A stretch of DNA of 64,000 nt from NCBI RefSeq assembly GCF_003945595.2, contig NW_024104909.1, forward strand, positions 1,488,001 to 1,552,000, written 5' to 3'. The stretch is from Pipra filicauda. Lineage: Eukaryota > Chordata > Aves > Passeriformes > Pipridae. Shown piece by piece: positions 38,001 to 49,800 of this stretch. The stretch's first letter is position 1. Each line of letters starts with the position of its first letter. The notes under the pieces are model-generated. The model did not search any database. It saw nothing but the letters and a program-made list of their open reading frames with translations, and was not told the origin of the DNA. The position numbers and the translations under genes were made by a program.

Positions 38001-39289
38001 TTCTTAAAATGGTGCAAGTTCTTAATTATTAAAGCTTTGCTTGGAGGATGCAGAGCTGTGCCAGAGCATGAGCCTTCATTCCATTGCAATCAGAATCTGT
38101 ATTTCTTGAAATAAAAAGACATTTCTCAAGCACTGCATGAAAGTTTGGGGGTTTTTAATGCTGAATCCTGAAGTATTTGGCTCATGAGAGTATAAATGAA
38201 CCAAACTATTCACCACCTTGGGGCAATGTATTTTTTTATTGATCCCAAATCTACTCTATTATTGTTGCTTAATGAGGAACTAATGTAATTTCTAATGAAG
38301 CCACATGGCTGTTAAGCAGAAGAACTAATGTTCAGTTTCCCTTGTGACAAAATATACTCTCTTCAATTAAAATCTAGGAAATAAAATTAATACCAATGTA
38401 AAATTTTGCAAGAACTAGTGTCAAGACTGAAGCATTTTATTATGTTTATAAATTACTTGGATAATGAGATTGAAGGCAAGTTATTGGAGAACCTGAGCAA
38501 TCCATGAGCTCAGTGGAGACCACTTAAATGGGGAAATCTGTAGAGGCAGCAGAAAGAATGGGATCTTCCTCATCTTTCTACCTGGCATTTTCTTTTTCAT
38601 TGAGTTATAGTAAGAACTGAGCCCAAGTGCCAAACTATAGATCTGTTTAGCAGAGAAATTGGATAAACTGAGACATGAGTGAGTCTGGTTTGAACTTAAA
38701 AGGCAGATATGTCTGGCTGTAGTGAAGGGTCAGAGTCCTGTTCCTGCAGCAGGTTCATTGCAGTTCAAACCCAGGTGTGGAGTGACCCCTTTGTCCATCC
38801 AAGGTGTCTCTGGCAGTGATCTCTGCTCGAGCCCTGTAGCCCATGTCCAGCTCTTCCACAGGGATGTTCCTGCTGAGGAAACAGTTCTCTGCTGCCTGTG
38901 CCCCTTTCCTTACTTGTAGCCTCTAAAAGATAATGTTAGGGTTATTTTTCAGGAATGGAACAAAAAGATATTCCTCTTAAATTCACAGCTGCTGTTGAGC
39001 AGACCAGCAGCAGAAAGGAGTAATTTGGGACAGGAAGATTTATATGGGGACAAACAGTTCAAAAATTCATCTCAAATGTTCTGTCTTCTAGACTTAAAAT
39101 TACCAGAACAAAACATTCATTTCAGGCACTGGTTCGTTACAGAATTTAGGGAGGAAGGAGTCTTTGACACTGTTCAGGTGGATGCCATTTGTCTCAGAGC
39201 TGGAAAACAAACCTAAAATTGAAGGACTACTGTTGAAATTAGAGAGCAATTTGAGTTAGGAACAACCTCTGAAGGTGTCTTTACTTGCC
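35041..39289. other. Non-coding DNA, no gene seen
   Basis: AT-rich, with a short G-rich stretch at about 35220-35240 and frames up to 107 codons on the minus strand (37378-37701) that resemble nothing known. No repeat family is recognised. Confidence 0.5.
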
Positions 39290-39440
39290 CAGGACAGGAG
39301 GCTCTGCCTGTTTTTCCAGTAATCAGGGTCCTTCTCTGCTAACCATGAATTTCCAGAGATGATGGAGAGTAACCTGGGAATGATTTTGGCCTGGTGTCAC
39401 AGTACTCTTGGATTCATCCCATCTGATACCACAGGCTTGT
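39290..39440 (-). mobile_element. Old CR1 reverse-transcriptase relic
   Basis: On the minus strand the sequence from about 39437 downwards encodes PVVSDGMNPRVL, matching the conserved CR1 RT segment GPDGIHPRVL. It is followed by a stop and then LLSIISGNSW (compare PLSIIFEKSW), and then gattactggaaaaa (compare gtgactggaaaaa). The three blocks have the correct order and spacing for CR1 ORF2. The nucleotide match is moderate and there is at least one in-frame stop, so this is an old, internal fragment with neither end preserved. Confidence 0.75.
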
Positions 39441-42215
39441 ATGAACAATTAACTTCAGTGCTCTCCATCTACTGTGGATAAAGCTTCACTTCTACAGATT
39501 GTTCTTAGTGATAAAGAGGAGGCCAGACACGAGCTTATATCCTCTACAGAGGAGTTCTTCATCTTCCCAACCCCGTTTCTGTGAGAGCTGGGTGCTGTGG
39601 GCTGGGGAAGCAAAGAGCACCTGAGGCTGCTGGGCCACTGCTGTCACATCACCTGCCATGGAATAGCAATGAGGGGACCTCAGCCTGACCAGTTTCTAGC
39701 TGTGGCTACTCAGAAGAGTGAAAAATTAAACACTCTGGAGATAATGAAATATTTATTAAACCAGACAAAAGGTAATTCCCTTTTTATTATTCAGTATAAA
39801 GCAGTAATTTATTAAATACACCCTTCAGAGGGCTCTCTTCCTCTTGGTCCTTTAGTCATGTGGCCATGGGATTGTTCTCTCATCCCCTTCTGATGTGGGA
39901 ACATTTACTCCTTGAGCAAAGTAGAACAGATCTCACAGAAGCAGTAGAGAAAACTTGGATTAGGAATTACTTAAGGCTAGCAGGATGAGGAATTATTGTC
40001 AGCAAGAGCAGTGTTACCTGGTCCTGTACTTCCAGGCTGCTCATTCATCCATCTAATTGCCAAGTTGTTCAATGGAAGCCTGTTCTTAGAGTTGTATGGG
40101 CTGAGAATAAACACCCACATAAATTTCCCTGGTTAAAGCCACTTATCCCAAATGCCTCCCTGAGCTAATTGGAATGGGTATTGCTCCAGATGTAGTCTAA
40201 AAAATAAAGTCACTAAAATAATGCTTTGTTTTTCCATGTCTGTCATCTTTATCAGTAACACGAATTCCCCTCTCTCTTGTGCTGGAATAATTTTTTTTTC
40301 CAATAGTCAAATGTACAAGCTGTTTACAGCCATGACACTGGGTATCCAAGTCCCCTTGGGAAGCCCTAAAAATCTTGGACAGAAATTTAATTCATGGAAA
40401 TTGCCTATTTTCTTGCAAGATAGATCTTGTAGCTGTAATGGTAAAAAACAGTGGAACTTTTCTGCTGCTGGTTTGGTTTTTTTTTAAGGTTTGCTGATCT
40501 TTGTCTATTTTAATACGATTTGTGAGAGGGCACCTTCTCAATTAAAATCAAGATATCCAAATACCTCCAGTCAAACTGTCCTGGTTTTGATACTCCGGGC
40601 AGAATTGATATCCTGAAGAAGCAGTAGTGTGGAGACTTGCTCTTTTTGACCTGCTGCTTGAGAGAAAACCTGCTAGGTGATGATGACTCTTGCAAGGTAT
40701 TTTCTGCCCCTCTAAAAAGCAAAATTTAGAGCTTAGTTAAAAGATTTTAGAGGTGGGCTGAGCTCGAATACGTTTTTGTTTGTTTATGTTGAATGCAGTA
40801 ATTTCTCTGCAGTGTTTAGTGAGGACCTGTGAAAACTGCAGGACTTGCAGTTACAGCAATTTGCTGCCACACTCTCATTTTTTAGGTTTTTTTTCCTTTT
40901 ATTTGTGCATTTAATGTGCTCAGTAGCTGCTCATTTTCCTGCTGACTGCACTGTATTTGGAGTGGCACAGTCCTTTCATGCATAATGGGAGATGCCCATT
41001 GTGGATCACTTGTGAGAAAATGTAATGACTCATAGATACTGTGAGGTGCTTTATTGCATACTAATTTAAATTACTGCAATGTAATGATAATTGCTCCTCT
41101 ATGGAAAGGGCCCCAAGTGCAATCTAAATGAATTCATACCCTCAGAAAACAAAGGGTAGTGCTGATAGGAAAAAAAAGAAACCAAACACAACACAGCAAA
41201 TTTGAGATGGCTGGCCATGAGTGGTATTCTTTTCTTTCCAAGACTCTTAAATAAAAAATAGTCATAGTTACTAGAAGAAATGCCCAAAGGCCAAAATGGA
41301 AATTTCTGAACACTGCTCAGAAAAATACAAAGAGTTGAAAATAAAGATCCTGTATATATAAAAGCTGCCAATCATGATTTTAACTTTCAATTACTCTGCT
41401 ATCAGTTCTTCCTCAGAAAGTATCTCTTTACTGATGAATGCCATTTTCTTGTCAGCATCCCAAATGGTTAAGAGCATGACAAATCATCTGGTTAATTTGC
41501 TTGGCTCTGAGAGTGACAGCAGAAAACACAAACACTCGACACATGCTCCTGTCACTGCACACACCAGGACTGAGCTGGAGAGGCACCAGTGTGCACAGGC
41601 CCTCCAGCTGCTGCACCACAGCCACGGCTGTGCTGGCACACGGGGGCACCGATTTTCCTGCTCAAATTACCAGGGTCTTGGAGAAATTGTCCATATTAAC
41701 ACCGGCAATTAAAGTCGCAACGACAAACTAGTAAATAGGAAGTTACAACAGAGCAGCTTTCAAAGTCGGTGTGAATTAGGGTGGCAATTGGGTAGCTCAA
41801 GCCCTGAAAAACAGCTTGGAAAAGACAAGAGTGATGGGAGGGAGCTGTCAAACAACTAGAGGGTAAAGGAACTTTGAGGTGCTGTGATTGACAGTGGTGC
41901 TGTGCTTTCCACGCAGGGCTTCAGGGGCACTGGTGGAATCTTTCTTCTCCCTGCCCAGCTGAGGATGGTCACTGTGAGCTCACTCTGTCACAGCTCCAGA
42001 GTGGAATATTTTGGATATTTGTTTTTTGGTATTTTGTTTGCCTCTTTAATAAGTGCCTCCATGCAGAGCTTTCTGGCAGGGCTTCTCTTGCTGTTAACTC
42101 TGGCATTTGGCAGAGGTAGTTTTTCCCACTGGGTCTGAAAACCTTTTGACACTTATTTAGCTCTTCAGTTTTTGTTCCAGCTTCTCCTCTTAATTTCTGA
42201 TTCTTTTCCTCTCCT

Positions 42216-42217
<2 letters not shown>

Positions 42218-42252
<35 letters not shown>
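42218..42252. repeat. Poly-T tract (35 nt) in a T-rich stretch
   Basis: 35 consecutive Ts, continued by aatttatttttattttttttag to 42274. On the minus strand this is a long poly-A, as at the 3' end of a retroposed transcript. However, the sequence at 42275-42500, where the body would lie, matches no gene I recognise and shows no target duplication. Confidence 0.9.
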
Positions 42253-42258
<6 letters not shown>

Positions 42259-45200
42259 TTTTTATTTTTTTTAGTAATACATGCTGTAATTACAGGAGGT
42301 GCAGTTTTAGACTAAACATGCTGTATGTTATTGCTGTATTTGCTTGTGCAATGACAGTCTCAGCTAAAATGTGTGCTTACATTTGTGAGCATTTAATGAG
42401 TTACCCCTCTGTTTGCAAGCCTCAGGAGATCCAAGCCCCTTTCCTTCTGTTGGTTTTCTTTGTTTGAGAGGTAACACAACAATCTTTTCACTACCAACTT
42501 TAATCTTTGCTGTGGTTGATATTTATACACTATGAGCCAGAAGAAAACCCTGTTCAGCAGATGATGCAGCCATGTAGTGCAGTGGTCAGTGTGCTTTTGT
42601 TCTTTTTCCCTGATAAGCAAATACTTTTTTGGGGAGTAGAGCACCTTAATAAGGTAAATATGTTGGCATTTAGTAAAGGGAAATTACTCCATTTAGCCTT
42701 CATTAGAGAAGGTGGGTATTTGGGGTATTGGGTTTCTCACATTTTCTCACATATAGCTTTGAAATGGGTATAACTAAAGCAAAATATGGAACTGCACGAA
42801 ATTGTTCACTGAGATTCATCAAGTTTTTCTCATTGTATAAACTAATTTTAATGTTTTTAGTGGGTTCTGTGTGTATCTATGTTTCCTTCTCCCATGTCCA
42901 TAACCTCCAAACCCTGGAGCCTCTTCCTCAGGCATTTCTTATTGTTGCCCATTGCACTGGGTTTCAGTCACGGGTCACTTATTGACACTGGTTCCCAATC
43001 CTGCTGTGCTGGCCATGCTGCCTTTGTGTTGTGAGTTTGCCATTGATTTTATTTCAGTGACAGGCTGTGCTTTGGTCTAGGAAATCCTATAAAATGTCAA
43101 GCTTTTCCCCATGCCTAAGCAATCATACCTGGAATTAACAAAGAATTTCAAATTTTCCAGTGTCCTCGAGAGACTTAGGCTGTGAGAGCCTGTAGCCTCC
43201 TGCTTAGGTATCTAATTACGTTATCTTTGCTTTCTTCCAGGCAGGGAGAAAGCACTAGAACAAATAAATGCCCCATCCCTAATGTTGTAGGAGTGAGTCT
43301 CCAGCCCTGGAACTGTGAAACAGCAATGCCAGCAGCCTTTAGTTTGACATATACTCATTTGTGCAACCTGTGTGTGTGTGAAGGGAGGGAGTGGGGCTTG
43401 CAAATGACTGAAATTACATTTTGGTTTTAAAAGGCATCTGGGAGGGCAGCCTGAGCTGTTTCTGAGATCCCAGCCACCTTTGAGAAGATAAGGATGTAGA
43501 AGGAAGGCAGTCAGGCACAGCACTGCCCCATTCATACGGGAAAATGGATGATAAGATGGCAAATGGCATTAGCAGAGGAAATTGGGGAATGTGCAGGGAA
43601 TGGTGCAGGCTCTAGTGTTCAGGACAGCCAGATCCTAGCACGTGGACTGCTGTCTGTCTGACATCCTTCCTGCAACTCCCTGTCCAAGTCCTAGAAGTAC
43701 CTGCCACACGTCTCCCTTTGCATTCATTCACACTGTCACAGGTTCCTCTGTGCACAGGGGAAAGATGACTGAATTTAACACGAGGAAAATCTGAGAGAAC
43801 AGGAAAAAACCTGTCTCCAGGCTGGCAATCCAGAGCTGTTCAGCCATGTCCAGGACCACATTCTAATCCCAGCAATAACAGTCCCCTCCCTGTCCCCTGG
43901 CAAGAATCTGCCTCTTTCAAGCATCAAGAAACTCTGCTTCCTCTTTCCCAGCAGTTTCCCTGTCCCCTCTCTTTCCCCTTCCCTCTGCCAGTGGCAGCAG
44001 CCTGGCATCCAGGCATAGGAGGCATTTGGATGATTGGCAGAGACAACTGGTTATCCTGCCTCCATGTGCATCCCCCAGGCCAGCCTCAATAGTGGGGTCA
44101 CACTGGAGGGAGCTGCTTCCTCACAGAAGATTTCAGAGCTGGGTCACATCTTCCACTGGCCTGGAATGGAACAGAGCAAGAATCTCCTCTAGGAGCTGCA
44201 GGTGCAAAGTGGAGCCCAGTTGTGTGTGTGACAGGACAAACCATTCCCCAGTCCTTGGCAGCACACACAGAGCTCTGGGAATCAGCAAGCCCTGGGTGGT
44301 GCAGCTGAGGCCCCAGCTGGATAAAACTGAGGAGAAAGCGCTGGAAACCACGGAGGGAGACAGCAGGGCAGCTGAGCAGGGCACATGTGGAAGCAGATTT
44401 TACCATTGGCACTGGAGCTCCATGGAGCAGAGAGATGATGCTGCACGCTGGGGGTTTTGTATCAGATTTTCTAGAGTGGGAGTTTAAGATATTGGAGAAC
44501 AAGGCTTTCAAGAGAATAATTGGTTTTCTGAACACTTTGCCTCTCATTCCTGTGTTGGAAGGCATGGAAAATGTTTGACCTTGGTGTAGCTGCCTTTGTA
44601 TCCCCCATGAAGAGATTTAATTGCTATTTATGTGTGAAACTCTAAAGAAAGGATGTTATTTCAGAAATCTCTGACCACTTAAATTAACCACCCAGTTTGC
44701 ATTGAGACTAACAGAAGCAAAGTTTGCTGCTGAACTCTGAAAAATCTCTCTACATGCAATTCTAATTGTTGGTAAATGTTACATGTGGGGATGCAACAAA
44801 AATTGCCTCCTGCATCTCTCTGGGCTGTATTTGCAGTGCAACAAAGTGCAGAACCTGAACATGTTGTGTTAGTGTATCAAGTGTGAATTTTCTCTGTGGG
44901 TTTTTAATGTTTCATAATTAATATTTTCTATGTTCTCATTCTTAGACCCACCTTATCATTTCTCTGGGGAAATGAATCACTGGAAGAAAAGCCCTGTGGA
45001 AATAGTTATTATTTTACTGAAGGACATGAGGGGGGTGGGTGCAAAAGGGTAGAGGTAATCCAAGGGAAAGAAAGGCAAAACTGCCTGGGTAATGCTGCCT
45101 AGCTAGGATACAGTGTGCACTCAAGTCTGAAATAAAGAGAATATCTTTTAAGTGATTCTGCATGTAATAATTGGAATTTTTCAACATACACTTGCATGTC

Positions 45201-45700
45201 ATCAGTCTCTTCAGCTTGAGAGAGGCTGCTTTTATTCAACAGAGGCACAGTCTTGAATCTTATTGACCTGGAGAATTCTGGCACTGCAGCTTTTGGACTG
45301 CAATGATGTGCAAAGCTGGGAGGTGCCCTGGACCCCGTGGGCTGTCTCAGCACCCCGTGGGTCCCTGCAGGGCTGAGTGGGACCCATGTGAGGTTTGGCT
45401 GGAGCCAGCAAAGTCTTTAATCCAGAGAAGTGAATTACATTGAAAATAGATTTGGTTGTGGGGTTTTCTTAGCATGCTAAAGCCCTGACAGTCTAAGTTG
45501 ACCCTGTTTCTTTCTATTTTGTAAGCTATGGAAACTTATTGACGTTTATCAAACTCGGAAAGGCTAAAACTGAAATCAGGAGAGGCAGGAGCAGCGTATG
45601 GGATGAGCTGAACTGCTGTGTACCCTAAGTGCACATGGGTAAATCTCTTCTGAGTCACATCAGAACCTGTAAAAGCTCTGCTCAAAACTGTCTTGAAGTC

Positions 45701-45724
45701 TTTTTTTTTTTTTTTTTTTTTTTT
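45701..45724. repeat. Poly-T tract (24 nt)
   Basis: 24 consecutive Ts followed by gaggaggagg. Simple sequence; no retroposed body is seen beside it. Confidence 0.9.
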
Positions 45725-46275
45725 GAGGAGGAGGAAGCAGACAGGGGAGTTGCTATAAAATCTGGAAACACTCTTTAAAATTTATTTCATTATTCATCCA
45801 CTTATTTATCATGCCCTGATACTTACTTCCTGATTCCAGAGAAGATCAAGAGAGGGGAATGCCAGAAAGTGTTCAGAGGGGAGTTAATGCATTATGCAAG
45901 AGGTTTCAGTAGACAGTTCAGACGTCTAAGATTCTCATTTGAAGGGAACTAAACTGCTAAGCCATACTGAGCTTGCCTGGCTCAGTCAGTGCAGTACAGC
46001 ACCTGTCACACCAAGTGCCAAACTAAATTCCTGTGTATTTAGAATGATGGCTTTTAACCTCCATTCATTAGGTATTGCCACCAGGCTCATTTTCCAAAAT
46101 GCCTTGCAACACGGCACTGGTTGAATCTTTATACCTGTCGAGTTTTTTCTTAGTTTTAAGATTTATTTCCATCTTCAGCATTAGCTCATTTTTCATAGTA
46201 CCTTCATTTATCTTTTTTTTCCTTTGGTGTTAATTTGTTTTATAAAGTGAGGACCATTGCCGTGGAAGGGAAAGT

Positions 46276-46468
46276 GGAATCATAAATTCAGATTGGAAGG
46301 GATGTGTGGAGGTTGTCAGGTACAAAAGCTCTTCAAAGCAGGGCTGACTACAAAGAGCAACTTGTCAGGACCCTGTATGCTCGAATTTTGATCCAATGAA
46401 TATCCAGGTGTGGAGATGGCAAAAACCTTCTGGGAAACTTCCAGTGCTAAACCACTCAGTGCAAACCC
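46276..46468 (-). mobile_element. CR1 LINE 3' part, split by a SINE
   Basis: Antisense CR1. The plus strand reads gaatcataaattcagattgg, aagggatgtgtggaggttgt, aagcagggctgactacaaag, tcaggaccctgtatgctcga, ggtgtggagatgg and aaccttctgggaaacttcca, then gtgctaaaccactcagtgca. It follows an avian CR1 3' region closely until about 46468, where a tRNA-like sequence interrupts it. The continuation is at 46590-46825. The two halves are taken to be one older element. Confidence 0.85.
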
Positions 46469-46589
46469 TGAGATGAGCTCCGTTGGTCAGAGCGTGGTGC
46501 TGATAACACCAGGGTGTGGGTTTGATCTCCAAATGGGCCATGCACTTCAGAGCTGACTTGGTGATCCTCGTAGGTCCCTTCCAACCCTG
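46469..46589 (+). mobile_element. tRNA-Ile-derived SINE with CR1-type tail (TguSINE1-like)
   Basis: The head (46469-46540) follows a nuclear tRNA-Ile: D-arm and A box gagctccgttgg (46475-46486), then tcagagcg, an anticodon arm tggtgctgataacacca with loop ctgataa (anticodon position GAT), B box ggtttgatctcc (46519-46530) and an acceptor-like atgggcca. The A and B boxes are the internal RNA polymerase III promoter. The tail (about 46555-46582, ttggtgatcctcgtaggtcc…cttcc) is the 3' end of a CR1 subfamily, which would let the element use CR1 reverse transcriptase. I recall this architecture from the zebra finch SINE TguSINE1; the name needs a database check. Possible 7-bp target duplications (aaccctg) lie at 46464-46470 and 46583-46589. 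The acceptor stem is degraded, so this is not a functional tRNA gene. Confidence 0.85.
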
Positions 46590-46825
46590 TGACAAGCTTT
46601 TATTCCCATTGTGTCCAGTTGAAATTTCCCAGGTTGCCCCCTGGGGCTGCTGCCCTTTGCTGTTTTGGCAGGCACCTGAGGAGTCTGACCCTCTGGGTAG
46701 GGGTAGATTTCAGTTTGATCCCACCCTTAATCCTCTCCCCCTCCTTCAGCCTCTCCTCATATGTGATGTTCTTCCCATCCCAACCATCTTGGAGTCCCTC
46801 CTCTAGGATTTCTGCAGCTCAGCAC
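46590..46825 (-). mobile_element. CR1 LINE, continuation of the split copy
   Basis: After the SINE the antisense CR1 resumes almost where it stopped: aagcttttattcccattgtg … gttgaaatttccc … gccctttgctgttttggcagg … tgaggagtctgaccctctgg. The remembered consensus runs aagtttttccttatgttcag…tggaatttcctg…tgcccattgcctcttg…gagaagagtctggcc. Further on, cagcctctcctcatatg also fits. The 5' limit at about 46825 is approximate. Confidence 0.7.
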
Positions 46826-49800
46826 CTGCTAAGTGCTGAGAACAACTGTGCCCAAGGAGTCTCTGCCATTGCCACCCTGGCTGCTCCCAGGGCTCCGTGT
46901 GTGACAGTGGAGGCTGGGACACAGAGCAGTGCCAGCTGTGCTGGGAGCAGTCCTACTGCAAAGCTGTACCTTAAATAGTACATTTTTGCCACTACTTTGT
47001 GAACAACTCAAACCTGGACATATCCCTGTGAATTGTTGGAAACCAAAAGAACTCTGGGAAGGTTTTGGAAGTGTCACGTTGGATAGGAAGTATTACAGAA
47101 TGTGTATATTTTTAAAAAAAAAAGAGGAATATGAGGAGAATTACATATTGTGCTCTGTAGATAGCAGTAGAGAGAGCTCAAGGGTATGCAGCATTATTCA
47201 TGGAATTTTTAGGATCAATAAAACAGTTTCCTATGAAAACCTATCTCACTGACTTACTAATGTACAAAGTACTAATGTACTTTGCAAAAAAATAGTTAAT
47301 GTACTATGCCAAACAGATCTTTATTGTAGGATGCACCTGTAACAATCTCTTTGAAAAAATCCCTCATGTCTAATATGTTTACTTTTCTAATGTTAATTAT
47401 AATCTCTTGAGCCTATGAGGGAGTATCTCATAATAACAAAGAAGAGTATTTTGTACATCCAGTCCCAAAATCTAGTGTATTGCACAAATTTTGAGTCAAG
47501 AAAACATTTCCCTTTCTCGAAGTGAATGCTTTTTGAAAACGTGGTTCTAGAACTGTAGAGTCATTTTTACATTAAGGTTTTTCCAGGTGGCTGAGGTTGG
47601 AAGACAGGATTGCTTCAGGTAAATAGTAGCAATGAATGGTTTTCCCACAAGGAGAGGGAGGCTTTAATTAAGGAAAACTGTGACTAAATAGCAATTATAG
47701 ATGATGTTCTTTTTCCATGGATCAAGGAAGGTGGGAAGAAAGGTGCTGATCATCACGTGTTTCATAAGAACAATCCATTGAATCAGCACGTGTTGCCACC
47801 TCCTGAATCCATGGCCATCCTTTAGGTTAAAGTGCTTGCTGGACAGTGGGGAAATAGAAATGCTGAGCAGCTTTCTTTCTTTCTATCTATCTTCTTTTTC
47901 AGAAGCAGCATTCCAGAACCACGTTTAGAATATTTAATCCATGTATAGTGGATGGGAAGGGAGACACACAGAGCTCCAGATCTTCCCTTCTCTTATATCA
48001 GCCCTGCATATTCACCCCTTGCCTAATTCTTCAGACCTGTAGTTGTGTGATACAAGTGCTTCCAAATAAGAGGTGTCTCCTGGAGCCTCTTCATGGCTCT
48101 AAATTTGATTAGTCAGTGATTTAAAAACTGTTTCATCCACAAGTTAGTTTGATTTTTATGCTTTTACATATACATATATATAAAATAAAAGTGCTAATAG
48201 TATCCATACTTTAACATGAGGTTTCTGCAATACTTGTAACAATAGTCAGTCACTGTGGAACTGTTAACACACTTGTGTATAATTAATTTTTTCCATACTG
48301 AGAAACTGGGGCATGGAGGTGATAGTGGCTTTTCCTTGGCCACAAAAAGTGTTTACAGTTTGCTGAAATAGAGATCAGGTGTCTGTGGCTTATGCTTTAA
48401 CATCATTCTTGGGGGCTGAGGAAGTCACCAATTTCCCTTTTCTGACTCCAGATGTTTAAAGGGTTGAAATAACAACATTGACTGTATTGTGGGGGTTTTA
48501 ATTGTGCACTTAAATTGAACAATTTAAGTGAAGAAGAATTGTAATAAAGAACAATTCCATTTTAAAAACTTTGCTCTTCCTTTCTCCAATTTTGGAGACA
48601 AAAGCACTTTATCACTGGTGGGATAGGAGCTATAAAAGATGACATTCTTGCCATTATGAAGAAAATATTTCCTGTTAGACAGCGTATTGCTAAAATGCAG
48701 CTCTAACTCTGTAATAATTGATTATGAATGTTCCTTTTACGAGCTGTTAGAATTGGTAATGCAGACGGCGTGTCTGGAATGAAAATATTTTAGCATTTCT
48801 AAATACAAATCTGGATCTAAATCAGGATTGGAGTAAAGATTTCACTATTCTTCCTTGTCACCTCTTACCCTTGCTGAAATTTGTAAAAATTGCTCAGGAA
48901 TCGTTGGGCACAATATCCAACTATTACATCCAGTGCTTCCAATATTTTATCAGGTGTAACCATGGTGCCTGAGGTGTGTCCCAGTAATAAGAGGTGTTAA
49001 TTCTGAAGTCTTATTTGATACAATGGCTTGGCACTCCTGGTGTTAATTTTTCCTGTTGGTACCTATGGTTGCTGCATGGAGTACACAAATATATTGGGGA
49101 GTTCTATGGCTATAGTTGTATTTAATTTTTGTAAAAAGTGTATGACCAAGAGCTGATATTACTGTATACTTCTAGAAGCAATGAGTTTTGTTTTGATCTC
49201 TATGGTAGATGTTTGGGGTTTTTTGTATCTAGAGATTGCTTTGAGTCCACTAAGTTACTGAAATAGTTGAAGAACAGAGTTGTAAGATCTGAGCTTTTTT
49301 TTTTTTTTTACCTGGTAGAGTTACCATGGATGAAAGGTAGTAAAAATACGGTTTATTTCTAACTCAACACAGTCCTTATTGGTTTTTCCTTGCTTCCATT
49401 CTCCGCAGCAACAGCCTTTCACTAGTACTCCCTTGTTTGTCTTTCAGCAGTGTGCTCTCCATGTGTCCCACAACAGCCCTCCAGTTGTTCCATGGGTATG
49501 AAAATTTTGGCCAGTATGTTGTCCTGCAGGTTTAAATCCCTAGCAATTCCACATCCAAATCTTAGCTGTGTTCCTGTTGGTTACTCTGGATTCTGGGCAG
49601 TTGCAGGACTGTCAAAGCAGAAATGATAGAGTTTGCTTAATTAACAAAACACTAACCTTGTAAAAGGTGATAGCTCGAAATGCTGAGCACTTGTTAGATT
49701 GGGAGGAGGAGGTAACTGCTCAAATTAGTTTATGTACAGATCTAAAGCAGGAACTATACATCTCACAGGATTGTTAGAAAACTCATTAGGGCGGACTCGC

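Larger units (their letters stand above)
39441..46275. other. Non-coding DNA with simple repeats, no gene seen
   Basis: 39.4-43.5 kb is AT-rich. 43.5-44.5 kb is GC-richer and has overlapping open frames of 153 and 155 codons on opposite strands, neither recognisable. The two long poly-T tracts at 42.2 and 45.7 kb are listed separately. The stretch 41.03-41.10 kb (catactaatttaaattactg) resembles conserved enhancer-type sequence, but this is only an impression. Confidence 0.45.

Noticed and set aside
46469..46540. Functional tRNA-Ile gene
   Set aside because: The acceptor stem does not pair properly, the D-arm and T-arm carry substitutions, and the segment runs directly into a CR1-type tail inside a CR1 element. 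A SINE head explains all of it.
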